In this document: in pieces, positions 13,457-27,907 of the stretch
How positions within the stretch are numbered: the first letter of the stretch is position 1
How the letters are laid out: each line of letters opens with the position of its first letter
Assembly (NCBI GenBank): GCA_029961685.1
Contig: JARWKL010000009.1
Location: 20,145,237 to 20,209,236 of the forward strand
Source: Aristolochia californica
Taxonomy: Eukaryota > Streptophyta > Magnoliopsida > Piperales > Aristolochiaceae
Direction of reading: 5' to 3'
Length of the DNA: 64,000 nucleotides
Made by a program: the position numbers and the translations under genes
Notes under the pieces: generated by a model
Databases searched by the model: none
Told to the model about the DNA's origin: nothing
Seen by the model: the letters and a program-made list of their open reading frames with translations, nothing else

Positions 13457-16128
13457 CACTAGTACATCAACCCCAATAGCTTGGAATTTGATATGAAAGA
13501 GATATTTCTACACATGCTTCAAAAAATGGATATGCATGCTTGAAACATATTAAAGATGCAAATGACCTATGGATCCAAACCTTTTAAAGATAATAAAAAG
13601 TTGCTCATTAAATTATAAAGTGAACGTGCGGTGGGATATTTAACCGAGTCAAACCAGCAATTATTTAGCCCATTTACAAAAAGCTGACCTAACAATCATT
13701 GATGTTTGTAAACTGATTTATCATGCGTAACGGGCCATATTTTTTTAAGGAATGACTTTTGGGTTGGGATTCGACACTCAGTTAAAATTCCCTCCCCTCC
13801 CCCTTTCCCGACGATTGCAAAACCTGATATATAAAAACTAAAAAGAGGTTTAAATCCCTAAAAATTACAGAAACGTTTTGGAAATATCTCTCTCTATAAT
13901 TTTCCATTGTGTATTTCCATTATAGATGTATTCTTTTTTCTCAAATCAAAACTTCAGTTTTCACTTTTCCCTTGATCTCGTAGACAAAAAAGAAAATAGA
14001 TGACAACGAAATGAAAATTTTAGAGTTTGTAAATGGAAAAAATTTAAAGCAATGACAAAAGTAAGTAATGAAAATTTATTCATACACCACAAATGAACAC
14101 AAAAGTTTTGTCATCCAAGTTTCGGAAATTGCACTAGTACAACAACCCCAATAGCTTGGAATTTGACAAGAAAGAGATATTTCTACACATGCTTTAAAAA
14201 ATGGATATGCATGCTTGAAACATTTTAAAGATGCAAATGACCTATGGATGGAAACCTTTTGAAGAGAATAAAAACTTGCTCATTAAATTCTTAAGTGAAC
14301 GTTGGGATATTTAACCGAGTCAAACAAGCCATTATTTTTCCCATTTACAAAAAGCTGACCTAACGATCATTGATGATTGTAAACTGATTCATCTTGCGTA
14401 ACAGGCCATATTTTTGTAAGGAATGACTTTTGGGTTGGGATTCAACACTCAGTTAAAATTCCCTCGCCTCTCCTTTTCCCGACGATTACAAAACTTTATA
14501 TATAAAAGTAAAAAGAGGTTTAAATCCCTAAAACTTACAGAAACGTTTTGGAAATATCTCTCTCTATAATTTTCCATTTTGCATTTCCATTTTAGATGTA
14601 TACTTTTTTCTCAAATGAAAACTTTAGTTTTCACTTTTCCCATCATCTCGTAGACAAAAGAGAGAATAGATGACAACGAAATGAAAATTTTAGAGTTTGT
14701 GTATGGAAAAAATTTAAAGCAATGACAAAACTAAATAAATAAAATTTATTGACACACCACAAACGAACACAAAAGTTTTGTCATCCAAGTTTGGGAAATT
14801 CCACTAGTACAACAACCCCAATAGGTTGGAATTTGATAAGAAAGAGATATTTCTACACATGCTGTAAAAAATGGATATGCATGCTTAAAACATGTTAAAT
14901 ATGCAAAAGATATATGGATCCAAACCTTTTAAAGAGAATAAAAAATTTCTCATTAAATTCTCAAGTGAACGTGCGCTGGGATATTTTACAGAGTAAAAAA
15001 AAGCCATTATTTTGCCCATTTAAAAAAGGCAGACCTAACAATCATTGATGATTGTAAAGTGATTTATCATGCGTAACGGGCCATATTTTTAAAAAGGAAT
15101 GACTTTTGGGTTGGGATTCAACACTCAGTTAAAATTCCCTCGCCTCCCCTTTTCCCGACGATAGCAAGACCTGATATATAAAAACTAAAAAGAGGTTTAA
15201 ATCCGTAAAAATTACAGAAACGTTTTGGAAATATCTCTCTCTATATTTGTGCATTGTGCATTTCCATTTTAGATGTATACATTTTTCTTAAATCAAAACT
15301 TGAGTTTTTACTTTTCCCTTCATCTCATAGAAAAAAAAGAGAATAGAGTTTGTGTATGGAAAAAATTTAAAACAATAACAAATGTAAGTAAAGAAAATTT
15401 ATTCAGACAACACAAATGAACACGAAAGTTTTGTAATCCAAGTTTGGGAAATTCCACTAGACCAACAACCCCAAATGATTGGAATTTGATAACAAAGTGA
15501 TTTTTCTACACATACTTTAAAAAATGGATATGCATGATTGAAACATGTTAAAGATGCATATGACCTATGGATCCTAACCTTTTAAAGAGAATAACAAACT
15601 GCTCATTGGATTCTCAAGTGAACATGCGGTGGGATATTTACGCGAGTCAAACAAGCCATTATTTTGCCCATTTACAAAAAGCTGACCTAATGATCATTGA
15701 TGATTGTAAAGTGATTTATCGTGCGTAACGGGCCATATTTTTGTAAGGAATGACTTCTGGGTTGGAATTCAACACTCAGTTAAAATTCCCTCATCTCCCC
15801 TTTTCCCAACGATTGCAAACCTTATATATAAAAACTAAAAAGAGGTTTAAATCCATAAAAATTATAGAAACTTTTTTGAAATCTCTCTCTCTATAATTTT
15901 GCATTGTGGATTTACATTTTAGATGTATACTTTTTTCTTAAATCAAAACATGAGTTTTCACTTTTCCCTTCATCTCGTAGACAAAACAGAGAGTAGATGA
16001 CAACGAAATGAAAATTTTAGAGTTTGTATATGGAAAAAATTGAAAGCAATAAAAAACGTAAGTAAAGAAAATTTATTCACACACCACAAATGAACACAAA
16101 AGTTTTGTCATCCAAGTTTGGGAAATTG
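13457..16128 (+). repeat. Tetramer block, first copy (units 21-24, A1-A-A-B)
   Basis: Cores at 13528, 14203, 14873 and 15526. Unit 21 is subtype A1 (GATATGAAAGAG, AAAGATAATAAAA). Its right half carries the rare string TTGTGTATTTCCATTATAG near 13.91 kb, which recurs 2,671 bp later in unit 25. Unit 24 is a B unit with tag CACTAGACC and AACAAAGTGATTTTTC; its nearest look-alike is unit 64 near 42.2 kb. The 24 bp deletion at 15346 lies just before unit 24 and shortens the spacing to 653 bp. Confidence 0.85.
15340..15355 (+). other. 24 bp deletion in the A-run region
   Basis: GAATAG is followed directly by AGTTTGTG; the bases from ATGACAACG through TTTTAG are absent. An AG dinucleotide is shared by the two ends. 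Spacing falls to 653 bp. Confidence 0.8.
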
Positions 16129-19100
16129 CACTAGTACAACAATCCCAATAGCTTGGAATTTGATAAGAAAGAGATATTTCTACACATGCATTAAAAAATG
16201 GATATGCATGCTTGAAACATGTTAAAGATGCAAATGACCTATGGATCAAAACCTTTTAAAGATAATAAAAAGTTGCTCATTAAATTATCAAGTGAACGTG
16301 CGGTGGGATATTTAACCGAGTCAAACAAGCCATTATTTTGCCCATTTACAAAAAGCTGACCTAACGATCATTGATGATTGTAAACTGAATTATCATGCGT
16401 AACGGGCCATATTTTTTGAAGGAATGACTTTTGGGTTGGGATTCAACACTCAGATAAAATTCCCTCACCTACCCTTTTCCCGACAATTGCAAAACCTGAT
16501 ATATAAAAACTAAAAAGAGGTTTAAATCCCTAAAAATTACAGAAACGTTTTGGAAATATCTCTCTCTATAATTTTCCATTGTGTATTTCCATTATAGATG
16601 TATTCTTTTTTCTCAAATCAAAACTTCAGCTTTCACTTTTCCCTTGATCTTGTAGACAAAAAAGTAAATAGATGACAACGAAATGAAAATTTTAGAGCAT
16701 GTATATGAAAAAATTTAAAGCAATGACAAAAGTAAGTAAAAAAAATTTATTCATACACCACAAATGAACACAAAAGTTTTGTCATCCATGTTTGTGAAAT
16801 TGCACTAGTACAACAACCCCATTAGCTTGGAATTTCATAAGAAAGAGATATTTCTACACATGCTTTAAAAAATGGATATGCATGCTTGAAACATGTGAAA
16901 TATGCAAATGACCTATGGATCCAAACCTTTTAAAGAGAATAAAAAGTTGCTCATTAAATTCTTAAGTGAACGTGCGGTGGGATATTTAACCGAGTCAAAC
17001 AAGCCATTTTTTTGACCATTTACAAAAAGTTGACCTAACGATCATTGATGATTGTAAACTGATGCATCTTGCGTAACGGGCCATATTTTTGTAAGGAATG
17101 ACTTTTGGGTTGGGATTCAACACTCAGTTAAAATTCCCTCGCCTCCCCTTTTCCCGATGATTGCAAAACCAGATATATAAAAACTAAAAAGAGGTTTAAA
17201 TCCCTAAAACTTACAGAAACGTTTTGGAAATATCTCTCTCTATAATTTTCCATTGTGCATTTCCATTTTAGATGTACACTTTTTTCACAAATGAAAAATT
17301 TAGTTTTCACTTTTCCCATCATCTCGTAGACAAAAAAGAGAATAGATGACAACGAAATGAAAATTTTAGAGTTTGTGTATGGAAAAAATTTAAAGCAAAG
17401 ACAAAAGTAAGTACAGAAAATTTATTCACACACCACAAACGAACACAAAAGTTTTGTCATCCAAGTTTGGGAAATTCCACTAGTACAACAACCCCAATAG
17501 GATGGAATTTGATAAGAAAGTGATATTTCTACACATGCTGTAAAAAATGGATATGCATGCTTGAAACATGTTAAATAAGCAACAGACCTATGGATCCAAA
17601 CCTTTTAAAGAGAATAAAAAATTGCTCATTAAATTCTCAAGTGAACGTGGGGTGGGATATTTAACCCAGTCAAAAAAGCCATTATTTAACCTATTTAAAA
17701 AAAATTGACCTAACGATCATTGATGATTGTAAAGTGATTTATCATGCGTAACGGGCCATATTTTTGAAAGAAATGACTTTTGGGATGGGATTGAACACTC
17801 AGTTGAAATTCCCTCGCCTCCCCTTTTCCCGACGATTGCAAAACCTGATATATAAAAACTAAAAAGAGGTTTAAATCTGTAAAAATTACAGAAACGTTTT
17901 GGAAATATTTCTCTCTATATTTGTGCATTGTGCATTTCCAATTTAGATGTATAGATTTTTCTTAAATCAAAACTTGATTTTGCACTTTTCCCTTCATCTC
18001 GTAGAAAAAAAAGACATTAGATGACAACGAAATGAAAATTTTAGAGTTGGTGTATGGAAAAAATTTAAAGCAATAAAAAACTTAAGTAAAATTTATTCAC
18101 ACACCACAAATGAACACAAAAGTTTTGTCATCCAAGTTAGGGAAATTCCACTAGTTCAACAACCCCAATTGATTTGAATTTGATAAAAAAGTGATTTTTC
18201 TACACATGCTTTAAAAAATGGATATGCATGCTTGAAACATGTTCAAGATGCAAATGACCAATGGATCCAAACCCTTTGAAGAGAATAACAAACCGCTCAT
18301 TGAATTCTCAAGTAAACGTGCGGTGGGATATTTAACCGAGTCAAACTAGCCATTATTTTGCCCATTTACAAAAAGCTAACCTAATGATCATTGATGATCG
18401 TAAAGTGATTTATCATGCGCAACGGGCCATATTTTTGTAAGGAATGACTTTTGGGTTGGGATTCAAGACTCAGTTGAAATTCCCTCGCCTCTCCTTTTCC
18501 CGACGATTGCAAAACCTGATATATAAAAACTAAAAAGAGGTTTAAATCCCTAAAAATTACAGAAACTTTTTGGAAATATCTCTCTCGATAATTTTACATT
18601 GTGCATTTCAATTTTAGATCTATACTTTTTTCTTAAATGAAAACTTGAGTTTTCACTTTTTCCCTTCATCTCGTGGATAAAACAGAGAATTGATGACAAC
18701 GAAATGAAAATTTTAGAGTTTGAGTAAGGAAAAAATTTAAAGCAACAAAAAAGGTAAGTAAAGAAAATTTATTCACACACCACAAACGAACACAAAAGTT
18801 TTGTCATCCACGTTTGGGAAATTCCACTAGTACAACAACCCCAATGGATTGGAATTTGATAAGAAAGAGATATTTCTACACATGCTTTTAAAAATGGACA
18901 TGCATGCTTGAAACATGTTAAATATGCAAATGACCTATGGATCCAAACCATTTAAAGAGAATAAAAAATTGCTCATTAAATTCTCAAGTGAACGTGCGGT
19001 GGGATATTTATCCGAGTCAAACAAGCCATTATTTTGCCCATTTACAAAAAGCTGACCTAACGATCATTGATGATTGTAAAGTGATTTATCATGCGTAACG

Positions 19101-20845
19101 GGCCATATTTTTAAAAAGGAATGACTTTTGGGTTGGGATTCAACACTCAGTTAAAATTGCCTCGCCTCCCCTTTTCCCTACGATAGCAAAACCTGATATA
19201 TAAAAACTAATAAGAGGTTTAAATCCGTAAATATTACAGAAACGTTTTGGAAATATCTCTCTCTAGAATTGTGCATTGTGAATTTCCATTTTAGATGTAT
19301 ACATTTTTCTCAAAATCAAAACTTGAGTTTTCACTTTTCCCTTCATCACGTAGAAAAAAAAAGAGAATAGATGACAACGAAATGAAAATTTTAGAGTTTG
19401 TATATGGAAAAAATTTAAAGCAATAAAAAACGTAATTAAAATTTATTAACCCACCACAAATGAACACAAAAGTTTTGTCATCAAAGTTTGGGAAATTCCA
19501 CCAGTTCAACAACCCCAATAGATTTGAATTTGATAATAAAGTGATTTTTCTACACATGCTTTAAACAATGGAATTGAGTGTTTGAAACATGTTAAAGATG
19601 CAAATGACCTATGGATCCAAAACTTTTAAAGAGAATAACCAACCGCTCATTGAATTCTCAACTGAACGTGCGGTGGGATATTTAACCGAGTCAAACAAGC
19701 CATTATTTTGCCCATTTACAAAAAGCTAACCTATCGATCATTGATGATTGTAAACTGATTTATCATGCGTAATGGGACATATTTTTGTAAGTAATGACTT
19801 TTGGGTTGGGATTCAACACTCAGTTAAAATTCCCTCGCCTCTCCTTTTCCCAACGATTGCAAAACTTGATATATAAACACTAAAAAGGGGTTTAAATCCC
19901 TAAAAATTACAGAAACTTTTTGGAAATATCTCTCTCTATATTTGTGCATTGTGCATTTTAATTTTAGATGTATACATTTTTCGTAATTCAAAACTTGAGT
20001 TTTCAATTTTACCATCATCTCGTAGAAAAAAAAGAGAATAGATGACAACGAAATGAAAATTTTAGACTGTGTATGAAAAAAATTTAAAGCAATAACAAAC
20101 GTAAGTAAAGAAAATTTATTCACACAACACAAATGAACACAAAAGGTTTGTTGTCCTTGTTTGGGAAATTCCACAAGATCAACAACCACAATGGATTGGA
20201 ATTTGCTAAGAAAGAGATTTCTCTACACAAACTTTAAAAAATGGATATGTATGCTTGAAACATGTTAAAGATGCAAATGACCTATGGATCCAAACCTTTT
20301 GAAGAGAATAACAAACCAATCAAAGGATTCCCAAGTGAACATGCGGTGGAATATTTACTCGAGTCAAACAAGCCATTATTTTGCCCATTTACAAAAAGCT
20401 GACCTAACGATCATTGATGATTGTAAAGTGATTTATCATGCATAACGGGCCATATTTTTGTAAGGAATGACTTTTCGGTTGGGATTCAAAACTCAGTTAA
20501 AATTCCCTTGCCTCCCTTTTCCCGACGATTGCAAAAACTTATTTATAAAAACTAAAAAGAGGTTTAAATCCCTAAAAATTACAGAAACTTTTATGAAATA
20601 TCTCTCTCTATAATTTTGCATTGTGCATTTCAATTTTAGATGTATACTTTTTTCTTAAATCAAAACTTGAGTTTTCACTTTTCCCTTCATCTCGTAGACG
20701 AAAAAGAGAATACATGACAACGAAATGAAAATTTTAGAGTTTGTGTGTGGAAAAAGTTTAAAGCAATGACAAAAGTAAGTAAAGAAAATTTATTCACTCA
20801 CCACGAATGAACATAAAAGTTTTGTCATCCAAGTTTGGGAAATTC
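16129..20845 (+). repeat. Tetramer block, second copy, running into units 28-31
   Basis: Cores at 16200, 16874, 17549, 18220, 18896, 19570 and 20243; classes A1, A, A, C, A, C, B. Units 25-27 parallel units 21-23 at a constant offset of about 2,671-2,676 bp. Units 28 and 29 parallel units 48 and 49 at an offset of about 13,370 bp (shared AATTGATTTGAATTTG, CTCGTGGA, GAGTTTGAGTA). Unit 30 has a decayed core (GGAATTGAGTGTTTGAAAC). Unit 31 shares with unit 3 the B variant AAACCAATCAAAGG and the phrase TCCTTGTTTGGG. Confidence 0.85.
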
Positions 20846-21082
20846 CACCAGTACAACAACCCCAATAACTTGGAATTTGATAAGAAAGAGATTTTTTTAC
20901 ACATGCTTTAAAAAATGGATATGCATGCTTGAAAAATGTTAAAAATTCAAATGACCTATGGATCCAAACCTTTTAAAGAGAATAAAAAATTGCTCATTAA
21001 ATTCTCAAGTGAACTTGTGGTGGGATATTTAACCGAGTCAAACAAGCCATTATTTTGCCCATTTAAAAAAAGCTGACCTAAC

Positions 21083-21100
21083 GATCATTGATTTATCATG
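21083..21100 (+). other. 14 bp deletion between TGAT repeats
   Basis: CATTGATGATTGTAAAGTGATTTATC reduced to CATTGATTTATC. TGAT flanks both ends of the lost segment, as expected for slippage or short-homology repair. Confidence 0.85.
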
Positions 21101-21494
21101 CATAACGGGCCATATTTTTTAATGGAATGACTTTTGGGTTCGGATTCAACACTCCGTTAAAATTCCCTCGCCTCCCCTTTTCCCGACGATTGCAAAACCT
21201 GATATATAAAAACTAAAAAAGGTTCAAATCCCTAAAAATTACATAAACGTTTTGGAAATATCTCTCTCTATATTTGTGCATTGTGCATTTCCATTTTAGA
21301 TTTATACATTTTTCTTAAATCAAAACTTGAGTTTTCCCTTTTCCCTTCATCTCGTAGAAAAAAAAAGAGAATAGATGACAACGAAATGAAAATTTTAGAG
21401 TTTGTGGATGGAAAAAATTTAAAGCAATAAAAATGTAAGTAAAATTTATTCACACACCACAAATGAACACTAAAGTTTTCACATCCAAGTTTGG

Positions 21495-21504
21495 GAAATG
21501 ACTA
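21495..21504 (+). other. Deletion junction removing ~127 bp of unit 33
   Basis: TTTGGGAAAT (left of the tag) is joined to GACTATGGATCC (right of the core). The parents read GGGAAATTCCACTAG and GCAAATGACCTATGG, sharing AAAT. One C of GACCTATGG is also gone. The class tag and the core are both lost. The same junction occurs at 32858-32867. Confidence 0.9.
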
Positions 21505-23417
21505 TGGATCCAAACCTTTTAAAGAGAATAACAAAAAACTCATTGAATTCTCAAGTGAACGTGCGGTGGGATATTTAACCGAGTCAAACAAGCCATTATT
21601 TTGCCCATTGACAAAAAGCTGACCTAACGATCATTGATGATTGCAAACTGATTTATCATGCGTAACGGGCCAGATTTTTGTAAGGAATGACTTTTGGGTT
21701 GGGATTCAACACTCAGTTAAAATTCCCTCGCCTCTCCTTTTCCCGACGATTGCAAAACCTGATATATAAAAACTAAAAAGAGGTTTAAATCCCTAAAAAT
21801 TATAGAAACTTTTAGGAAATATATCTCTCTATATTTGTGCATTGTTCATTTCCATTTTAGATGTATACATTTTTCTTAAATCAAAACTTGAGTTTTTACT
21901 TTTCCCTTCATCTCGTAAACAAAAAAGAGAAAAGATGACAACGAAATGAAAATTTTAGTGTTTGTGTATGGAAAAAATTTAAAGCAATAACAAATGTAAG
22001 TAAAGAAAATTTATTCACAAACCTCAAATGAACACAAAAGTTTTGTAATCCGAGTTTGGGATATTCCACTAGATCAACAACCCCAATGGATTGGAATTTG
22101 ATAAGAAAGAGACTTTTCTACACATACTTTAAAAAATGGATATGCATGCTTGAAACATGTTAAATATGCAAATGGCCTATGGATCCAAACCTTTTATAGA
22201 GAATAACAAACCGCTCATTGGATTCTCAAGTGAACATGCGGTGGGATATTTACTCGAGTCAAACAAGCCATTATTTTGCCCATTTACAAAAAGCTGACCT
22301 AACGATCATTGATGATTGTAAAGTGATTTATCATGCGTAATGGGCCATTTTTTTTGTAAGCAATGTCTTTTGGGTTAGGATTCAACACTCAGTTAAAATT
22401 CGCTCGCTTCCCCTTTTTTCGACGATTGCAAAACCTTATATATAAAAACTAAAAAGAGGTTTAAATCTCTAAACATTACAGAAACTTTTTTGGAATATCT
22501 CTCTCTATAATTTTGCATTGTGCATTTCCTTTTTATATGTATACTTTTTTCTTAAATCAAAACTTGAGTTTTCACTTTTCCCTTCATCTCGTTGACAAAA
22601 TAGAGAATTGATGACAACAAAATGAAATTTTAAGAGTTTGTGAATGGAAAAAATTTAAAGTAATAAAAAACGTAAGTAAAGAAAATTTATTCACACACCA
22701 CAAATAAAAACAAATGTTTTGTCATCCAAGTTTGGGAAATTCCACTAGTACAACAACCCCAATGGCTTGGAATTTGATAAGAAAGATATATTTCTACACA
22801 TGCTTTAATAAATGGATATGCATGCTTGAAACAAGTTAAAGAGGCAAAAGTCCTATCGATCCAAACCTTTTGAAGAGAATAAAATGTAGCTCATTAAATT
22901 CACAAGTGAACGTGCGGTGGGATATTTACTCGACTCGAACAAGTCATTATTTTGCCCATTTACAAAAAGTTGACCTAACGATCATTGATGATTGTAAAGT
23001 GATTTATCATGCGTAACGGGCCATATTTTTGCAAGGAATGACTTTTGGGTTGGGATTCAACACTCAGTTAAAATTCCCTCGCCTGCCCTTTTCCCGAAGA
23101 TTGCAAAACCTGATATATAAAAACTAAAAAGAGGTTTAAATCCCTAAAAATTTCAGAAACGTTTTGGAAATATCTGTCACTATAATTTTCCGTTGTGCAT
23201 TTCCATTTTAGATGTATACTTTTTTCTCAAATCAAAACTTGAGTTTTCACTTTTCCCATCATCTCGTAGACAAAAAATAGAATAACTGACAACGAAATGA
23301 AAATTTTAGAGTTTGTGTATGGAAAAAATTTAAAGCAATGACAAAACTAAGTAAAGAAAATTTATTGACACACCACAAACAAACACAAACGTTTTGTCAT
23401 CCAAGTTTGGGAAATTC

Positions 23418-25441
23418 CACTAGTACAACAACCCCAATAGGTTGGAATTTGATAAGAAAGAGATATTTCTACACATGCTATAAAAAATGGATATGCATGC
23501 TTGAAACATGTTAAATATGCAAAAGACCTATGGATCCAAACCTTTTAAAGAGCATAAAAAATTGCTCATTAAATTCTCAAGTGAACATGCGGTGGGATAT
23601 TTAACCGAGTAAAAAAAAGCCATTATTTTGCCAATTTAAAAAAAGCTGACCTAACGATCATTGATGATTGTAAAGTGATTTATCATTCGTAACGGGCCAT
23701 ATTTTAAAAAAGGAATGAATTTTTGGTTTGGATTCAACACTCGGTTAAAATTCCCTCGCCTCTCCATTTCCCGACGATTACAAAACCTGATATATAAAAA
23801 CTAAAAAGAGGTTTAAATCCCAAAAAATTGCAGAAACTTTTTGGAAATATCTCTCTCTATATTTATGCATTGTGCATTTCTATTTTACATGTATACATTT
23901 TTCTTAATTCAAAACTTGAGTTTTCACTTTTCCCTTCATCTTGTAGAAAAAAAAAGAGAATACATGACAACGAAATGAAAATTTTAGACTTTGTGTATGG
24001 AAAAAATTTAAAGCAATATCAAACGTAAGTAAAGAAAATTTATTCACACAACACAAATGAACACAAAAGTTTTCTCATCCAAGTTTGGGAAATTCCACTA
24101 GATCAACAACCCCAATGGATTGGAATTTGACAAGAAAGAGATTTTTCTACACATACTTTAAAAAATGGATATCCATGCTTGAAACATGTGAAAGATGCAA
24201 ATGACCTATGGATCAAAACCTTTTAAAGAGAATAACAAACCAATCGTTGGATTCTCAAGTGAACATGCGGTGGAATATTTACTCGAGTCAAACAAGCCAT
24301 TATTTTGCCCATTTACAAAAAGCTGAGCTAACGATCATTGATGATTGTAAAGTGATTTATCATGCGTAACCGGCCATATTTTTCTAAGGAATGACTTTTG
24401 GGTTGGGATTCAACACTCAGTGAAAATTCCCTCGCCACCCCTTTTCCAAACGATTGCAAAACCTGATATATAAAAACTAAAAAGAGGTTTAAATCCCTAA
24501 AAATTACAGAAACGTTTTGGAAATATCTCTCTCTATAATTTTCCATTGTGCATTTCCATTTTAGATGTATACTTTTTTCTCAAATGAAAACTTGAGTTTT
24601 CACTTTTCCCATCATCTCGTAGACAAAAAAGAGAATAGATCGCAACGAAATGAAAATTTTAGAGTTTGTGTATGGAAAAAATTTAAAGCAATAACAAAAC
24701 TAAGTAAAGAAAATTTATTCACACGCCACAAATGAACAGAAAAGTTTTGTCATCTAAGTTTGGGAAATTTCACTAGTACAACAACCTCAATAGTTTGGAA
24801 TTTGATATGAAAGAGATATTTCTACACATGTTGTAAAAAATGGATATGCATGCTTGAAACATGTTAAATATGCAAAAGACCTATGGATCCAAACCTTTTA
24901 AAGAGAATAACAAATTGCTCATTAAATTCTCAAGTGAACGTGCAGTGGGATATTTAACCGAGTGAAAAAAAGCCATTATTTTGCCCATTTAAAAAAAGCT
25001 GACCTAACGATCATTGATGATTGTAAAGTGATTTATCATGCGTAATGGGCCATATTTTTGTAGGAAATGACTTTTGGGTTGTGATTCAACACTCAGTTGA
25101 AATTCCCTCGCCTCCCCTTTTCTCAACGATTGCAAAACCTGATATATAAAAACTAAAAAGAGGTTTAAATCCGTAAAAATTACAGAAACATTTTGGAAAT
25201 ATCTCTCTCTATATTTGTGCATTGTGCATTTCCATTTTAGATGTATACATTTTTCTTAAATCTAAACTTGAGTTTTTACTTTTCCCTTCATCTCGTAGAA
25301 AAAAAAAAGAATAGATGCAACGAAATGAAAATTTTAGAGTTGGTGTATGGAAAAAATTTAAAGCAATAAAAAACGTAAGTAAAATTTATTCACACACCAC
25401 AAATGAACACAAAAGTTTTGTCATCCAAGTTTGGGAAATTC
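23418..25441 (+). repeat. Units 36-38, classes A-B-A
   Basis: Cores at 23489, 24167 and 24842. Unit 36 has the AATAGGTTGG and TGCTATAAAAAATGG variants that later mark the A member of the amplified AB dimers. Unit 37 is the B subtype with ACATGTGAAAGATGC, AAACCAATCGTTGG and GTGGAATATTTACTCGAG; its best match is unit 55 near 36.2 kb. Confidence 0.82.
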
Positions 25442-27907
25442 CACTAGTACAACTACCCCAATGGATTGGAATTTGGTAAGAAAGAGATATGTCTACACAT
25501 GCTTTAAAAAATGGATATGCTTGCTTGAAACATGTTAAATATGCAAATGACTTACGGATCCAAACCATTTAAAGAGAATAAAAAATTGCTCATTAAATTC
25601 TCAAGTGAACGTGCGGTAGGATATTTATCCGAGTCAAAAAAGACATTATTTTTCCCATTTACAAAAAGCTGACCTAATGATCATTGATGATTGTAAAATG
25701 ATTTATCATGCGTAAAGTGCCATATTTTTAAAGAGGAATGACTTATGGGTTGGGATTCAACACTCAGTTAAAATTCCCTCGCCTCCCCTTTTCCCGACGA
25801 TAGCAAAACCTGATATATAAAAACTAAAAAGAGGTTTAAATCCATAAAAATTAAAGAAACGTTTTGGAAATATATCTCTCTATATTTGTGCATTGTGCAT
25901 TTCCATTTTAGATGTATACATTTTTCTTAAACCAAAACTTGAGTTTTTACTGTTCCCTTCATCCGGTAGAAAAAAAAAAGAATAGATGACAACGAAATGA
26001 AAATTTTAGAGTTTGTGTATGAAAAAAATTTAAAGCAACAACAAACGTAAGTAAAGAAAATTTATTCACAAACCTCAAATGAACACAAAAGTTTTGTAAT
26101 CAAAGTTTGGGAAATTCCACTAGATCAACAACCCCAATGGATTGGAATTTGGTAAGAAAGTGACTTTTCTACACATACTTTAAAAAATGGATATGCATGC
26201 TTGAAACATGTTAAAGATGCAAATGACCTATGGATCCAAACCTTTTAAAGAGAATAACAAACCCCTCATTGGATTCTCAAGTGAACATGAAGTGGGATAT
26301 TTACTCGACTCAAACACGCCACTATTTTGCCCATTTACAAAAAGTTGACCTAACGATCATTGATGGTTGTAAAGTGATTTATCATGCGTAACGGGCCATA
26401 TTTTTGTAAGGAATGACTTTTGGGTTGGGATTCAACACTCAGTTAAAATTCCCTCGCCTGCCCTTTTCCCGACGATTGCAAAACCAGATATATAAAAACT
26501 AAAAAGAGGTTTAAATCCCTAAAAATTTCAGAAAAGTTTTGGAAATATCTCTCTCTATAATTTTCCATTGTGCATTTCCATTTTAGATGTATACTTTTTT
26601 CTCAAATGAAAAATTTAGTTTTCACTTTTCCGATCATCTCGTAGACAAAAAATAGAATAAATGACAACGAAATTAAAATTTTAGAGTTTGTGTATGGAAA
26701 AAAATTAAAGCAATGACAAAACTAAGTAAATAAAATTTATTGACACACCACAAACAAACACAAACGTTTTGTCATCCAAGTTTGGGAAATTGCACTAGCA
26801 CAACAACCCCAATAGGTTGGAATTTGATAAGAAAGAGATATTTCTACACATGCTATAAAAAATGGATATGCATGCTTGAAACATGTTAAATATGCAAATG
26901 ACTTACGGATCCAAACCATTTAAAGAGAATAAAAAATTGCTCATTAAATTCTCAAGTGAACGTGCGGTAGGATATTTATCCGAGTCAAACAAGACATTAT
27001 TTTTCCCATTTACAAAAAGCTGACCTAATGATCATTGATGATTGTAAAATGATTTATCATGCGTAAAGTGCCATATTTTTAAAGAGGAATGACTTATGGG
27101 TTGGGATTCAACACTCAGTTAAAATTCCCTCGCCTCCCCTTTTCCCGACGATAGCAAAACCTGATATATAAAAACTAAAAAGAGGTTTAAATCCATAAAA
27201 ATTAAAGAAACGTTTTGGAAATATATCTCTCTATATTTGTGCATTGTGCATTTCCATTTTAGATGTATACATTTTTCTTAAACCAAAACTTGAGTTTTTA
27301 CTGTTCCCTTCATCCGGTAGAAAAAAAAAAAAATAGATGACAACGAAATGAAAATTTTAGAGTTTGTGTATGGAAAAAATTTAAAGCAATAACAAACGTA
27401 TGTAAAGAAAATTTATTCACAAACCTCAAATGAACACAAAAGTTTTGTAATCAAAGTTTGGGAAATTCCACTAGATCAACAACCCCAATGGATTGGAATT
27501 TGATAAGAAAGTGACTTTTCTACACATACTTTAAAAAATGGATATGCATGCTTGAAACATGTTAAAGATGCAAATGACCTATGGATCCAAACCTTTTAAA
27601 AAGAATAACAAACCCCTCATTGGATTCTCAAGTGAACATGAAGTGGGATATTTACTCGACTCAAACAAGCCACTATTTTGCCCATTTACAAAAAGTTGAC
27701 CTAACGATCATTGATGGTTGTAAAGTGATTTATCATGCGTAACGGGCCATATTTTTGTAAGGAATGACTTTTGGGTTGGGATTCAACACTCAGTTAAAAT
27801 TCCCTCGCCTGCCCTTTTCCCGACGATTGCAAAACCAGATATATAAAAACTAAAAAGAGGTTTAAATCCCTAAAAATTTCAGAAAAGTTTTGGAAATATC
27901 TCTCTCT

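Larger units (their letters stand above)
20846..23417 (+). repeat. Units 32-35 with a truncated C unit
   Basis: Cores at 20917, 22138 and 22814; unit 33 has lost its core. Classes A, C (truncated), B, A. Unit 33 keeps the C-type ACTCATTGAATTCTC and the rare CCCATTGACAAAAAGC. Unit 34 is preceded by GTTTGGGATATTCC and carries GTAAGCAATGTCTTTTGG and TTCGCTCGC. Unit 35 has AATGGCTTGG and ACAAGTTAAAGAGGC. All of these rare variants recur in the same order in units 50-52, 11,363 bp downstream. Confidence 0.85.

Noticed and set aside
19824..20189. Longest open frame, 121 codons on the minus strand
   Set aside because: It is a chance fusion of two frames that are separately seen in other units. The equivalent stretch in neighbouring units is interrupted, so there is no sign of coding constraint.
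25386..26919. Minus-strand frames of 60 codons beginning MVWIRKSFAYL
   Set aside because: They are the reverse complement of the core and tag region of the unit, repeated at the satellite period. They vary freely with class and are not protein-like.
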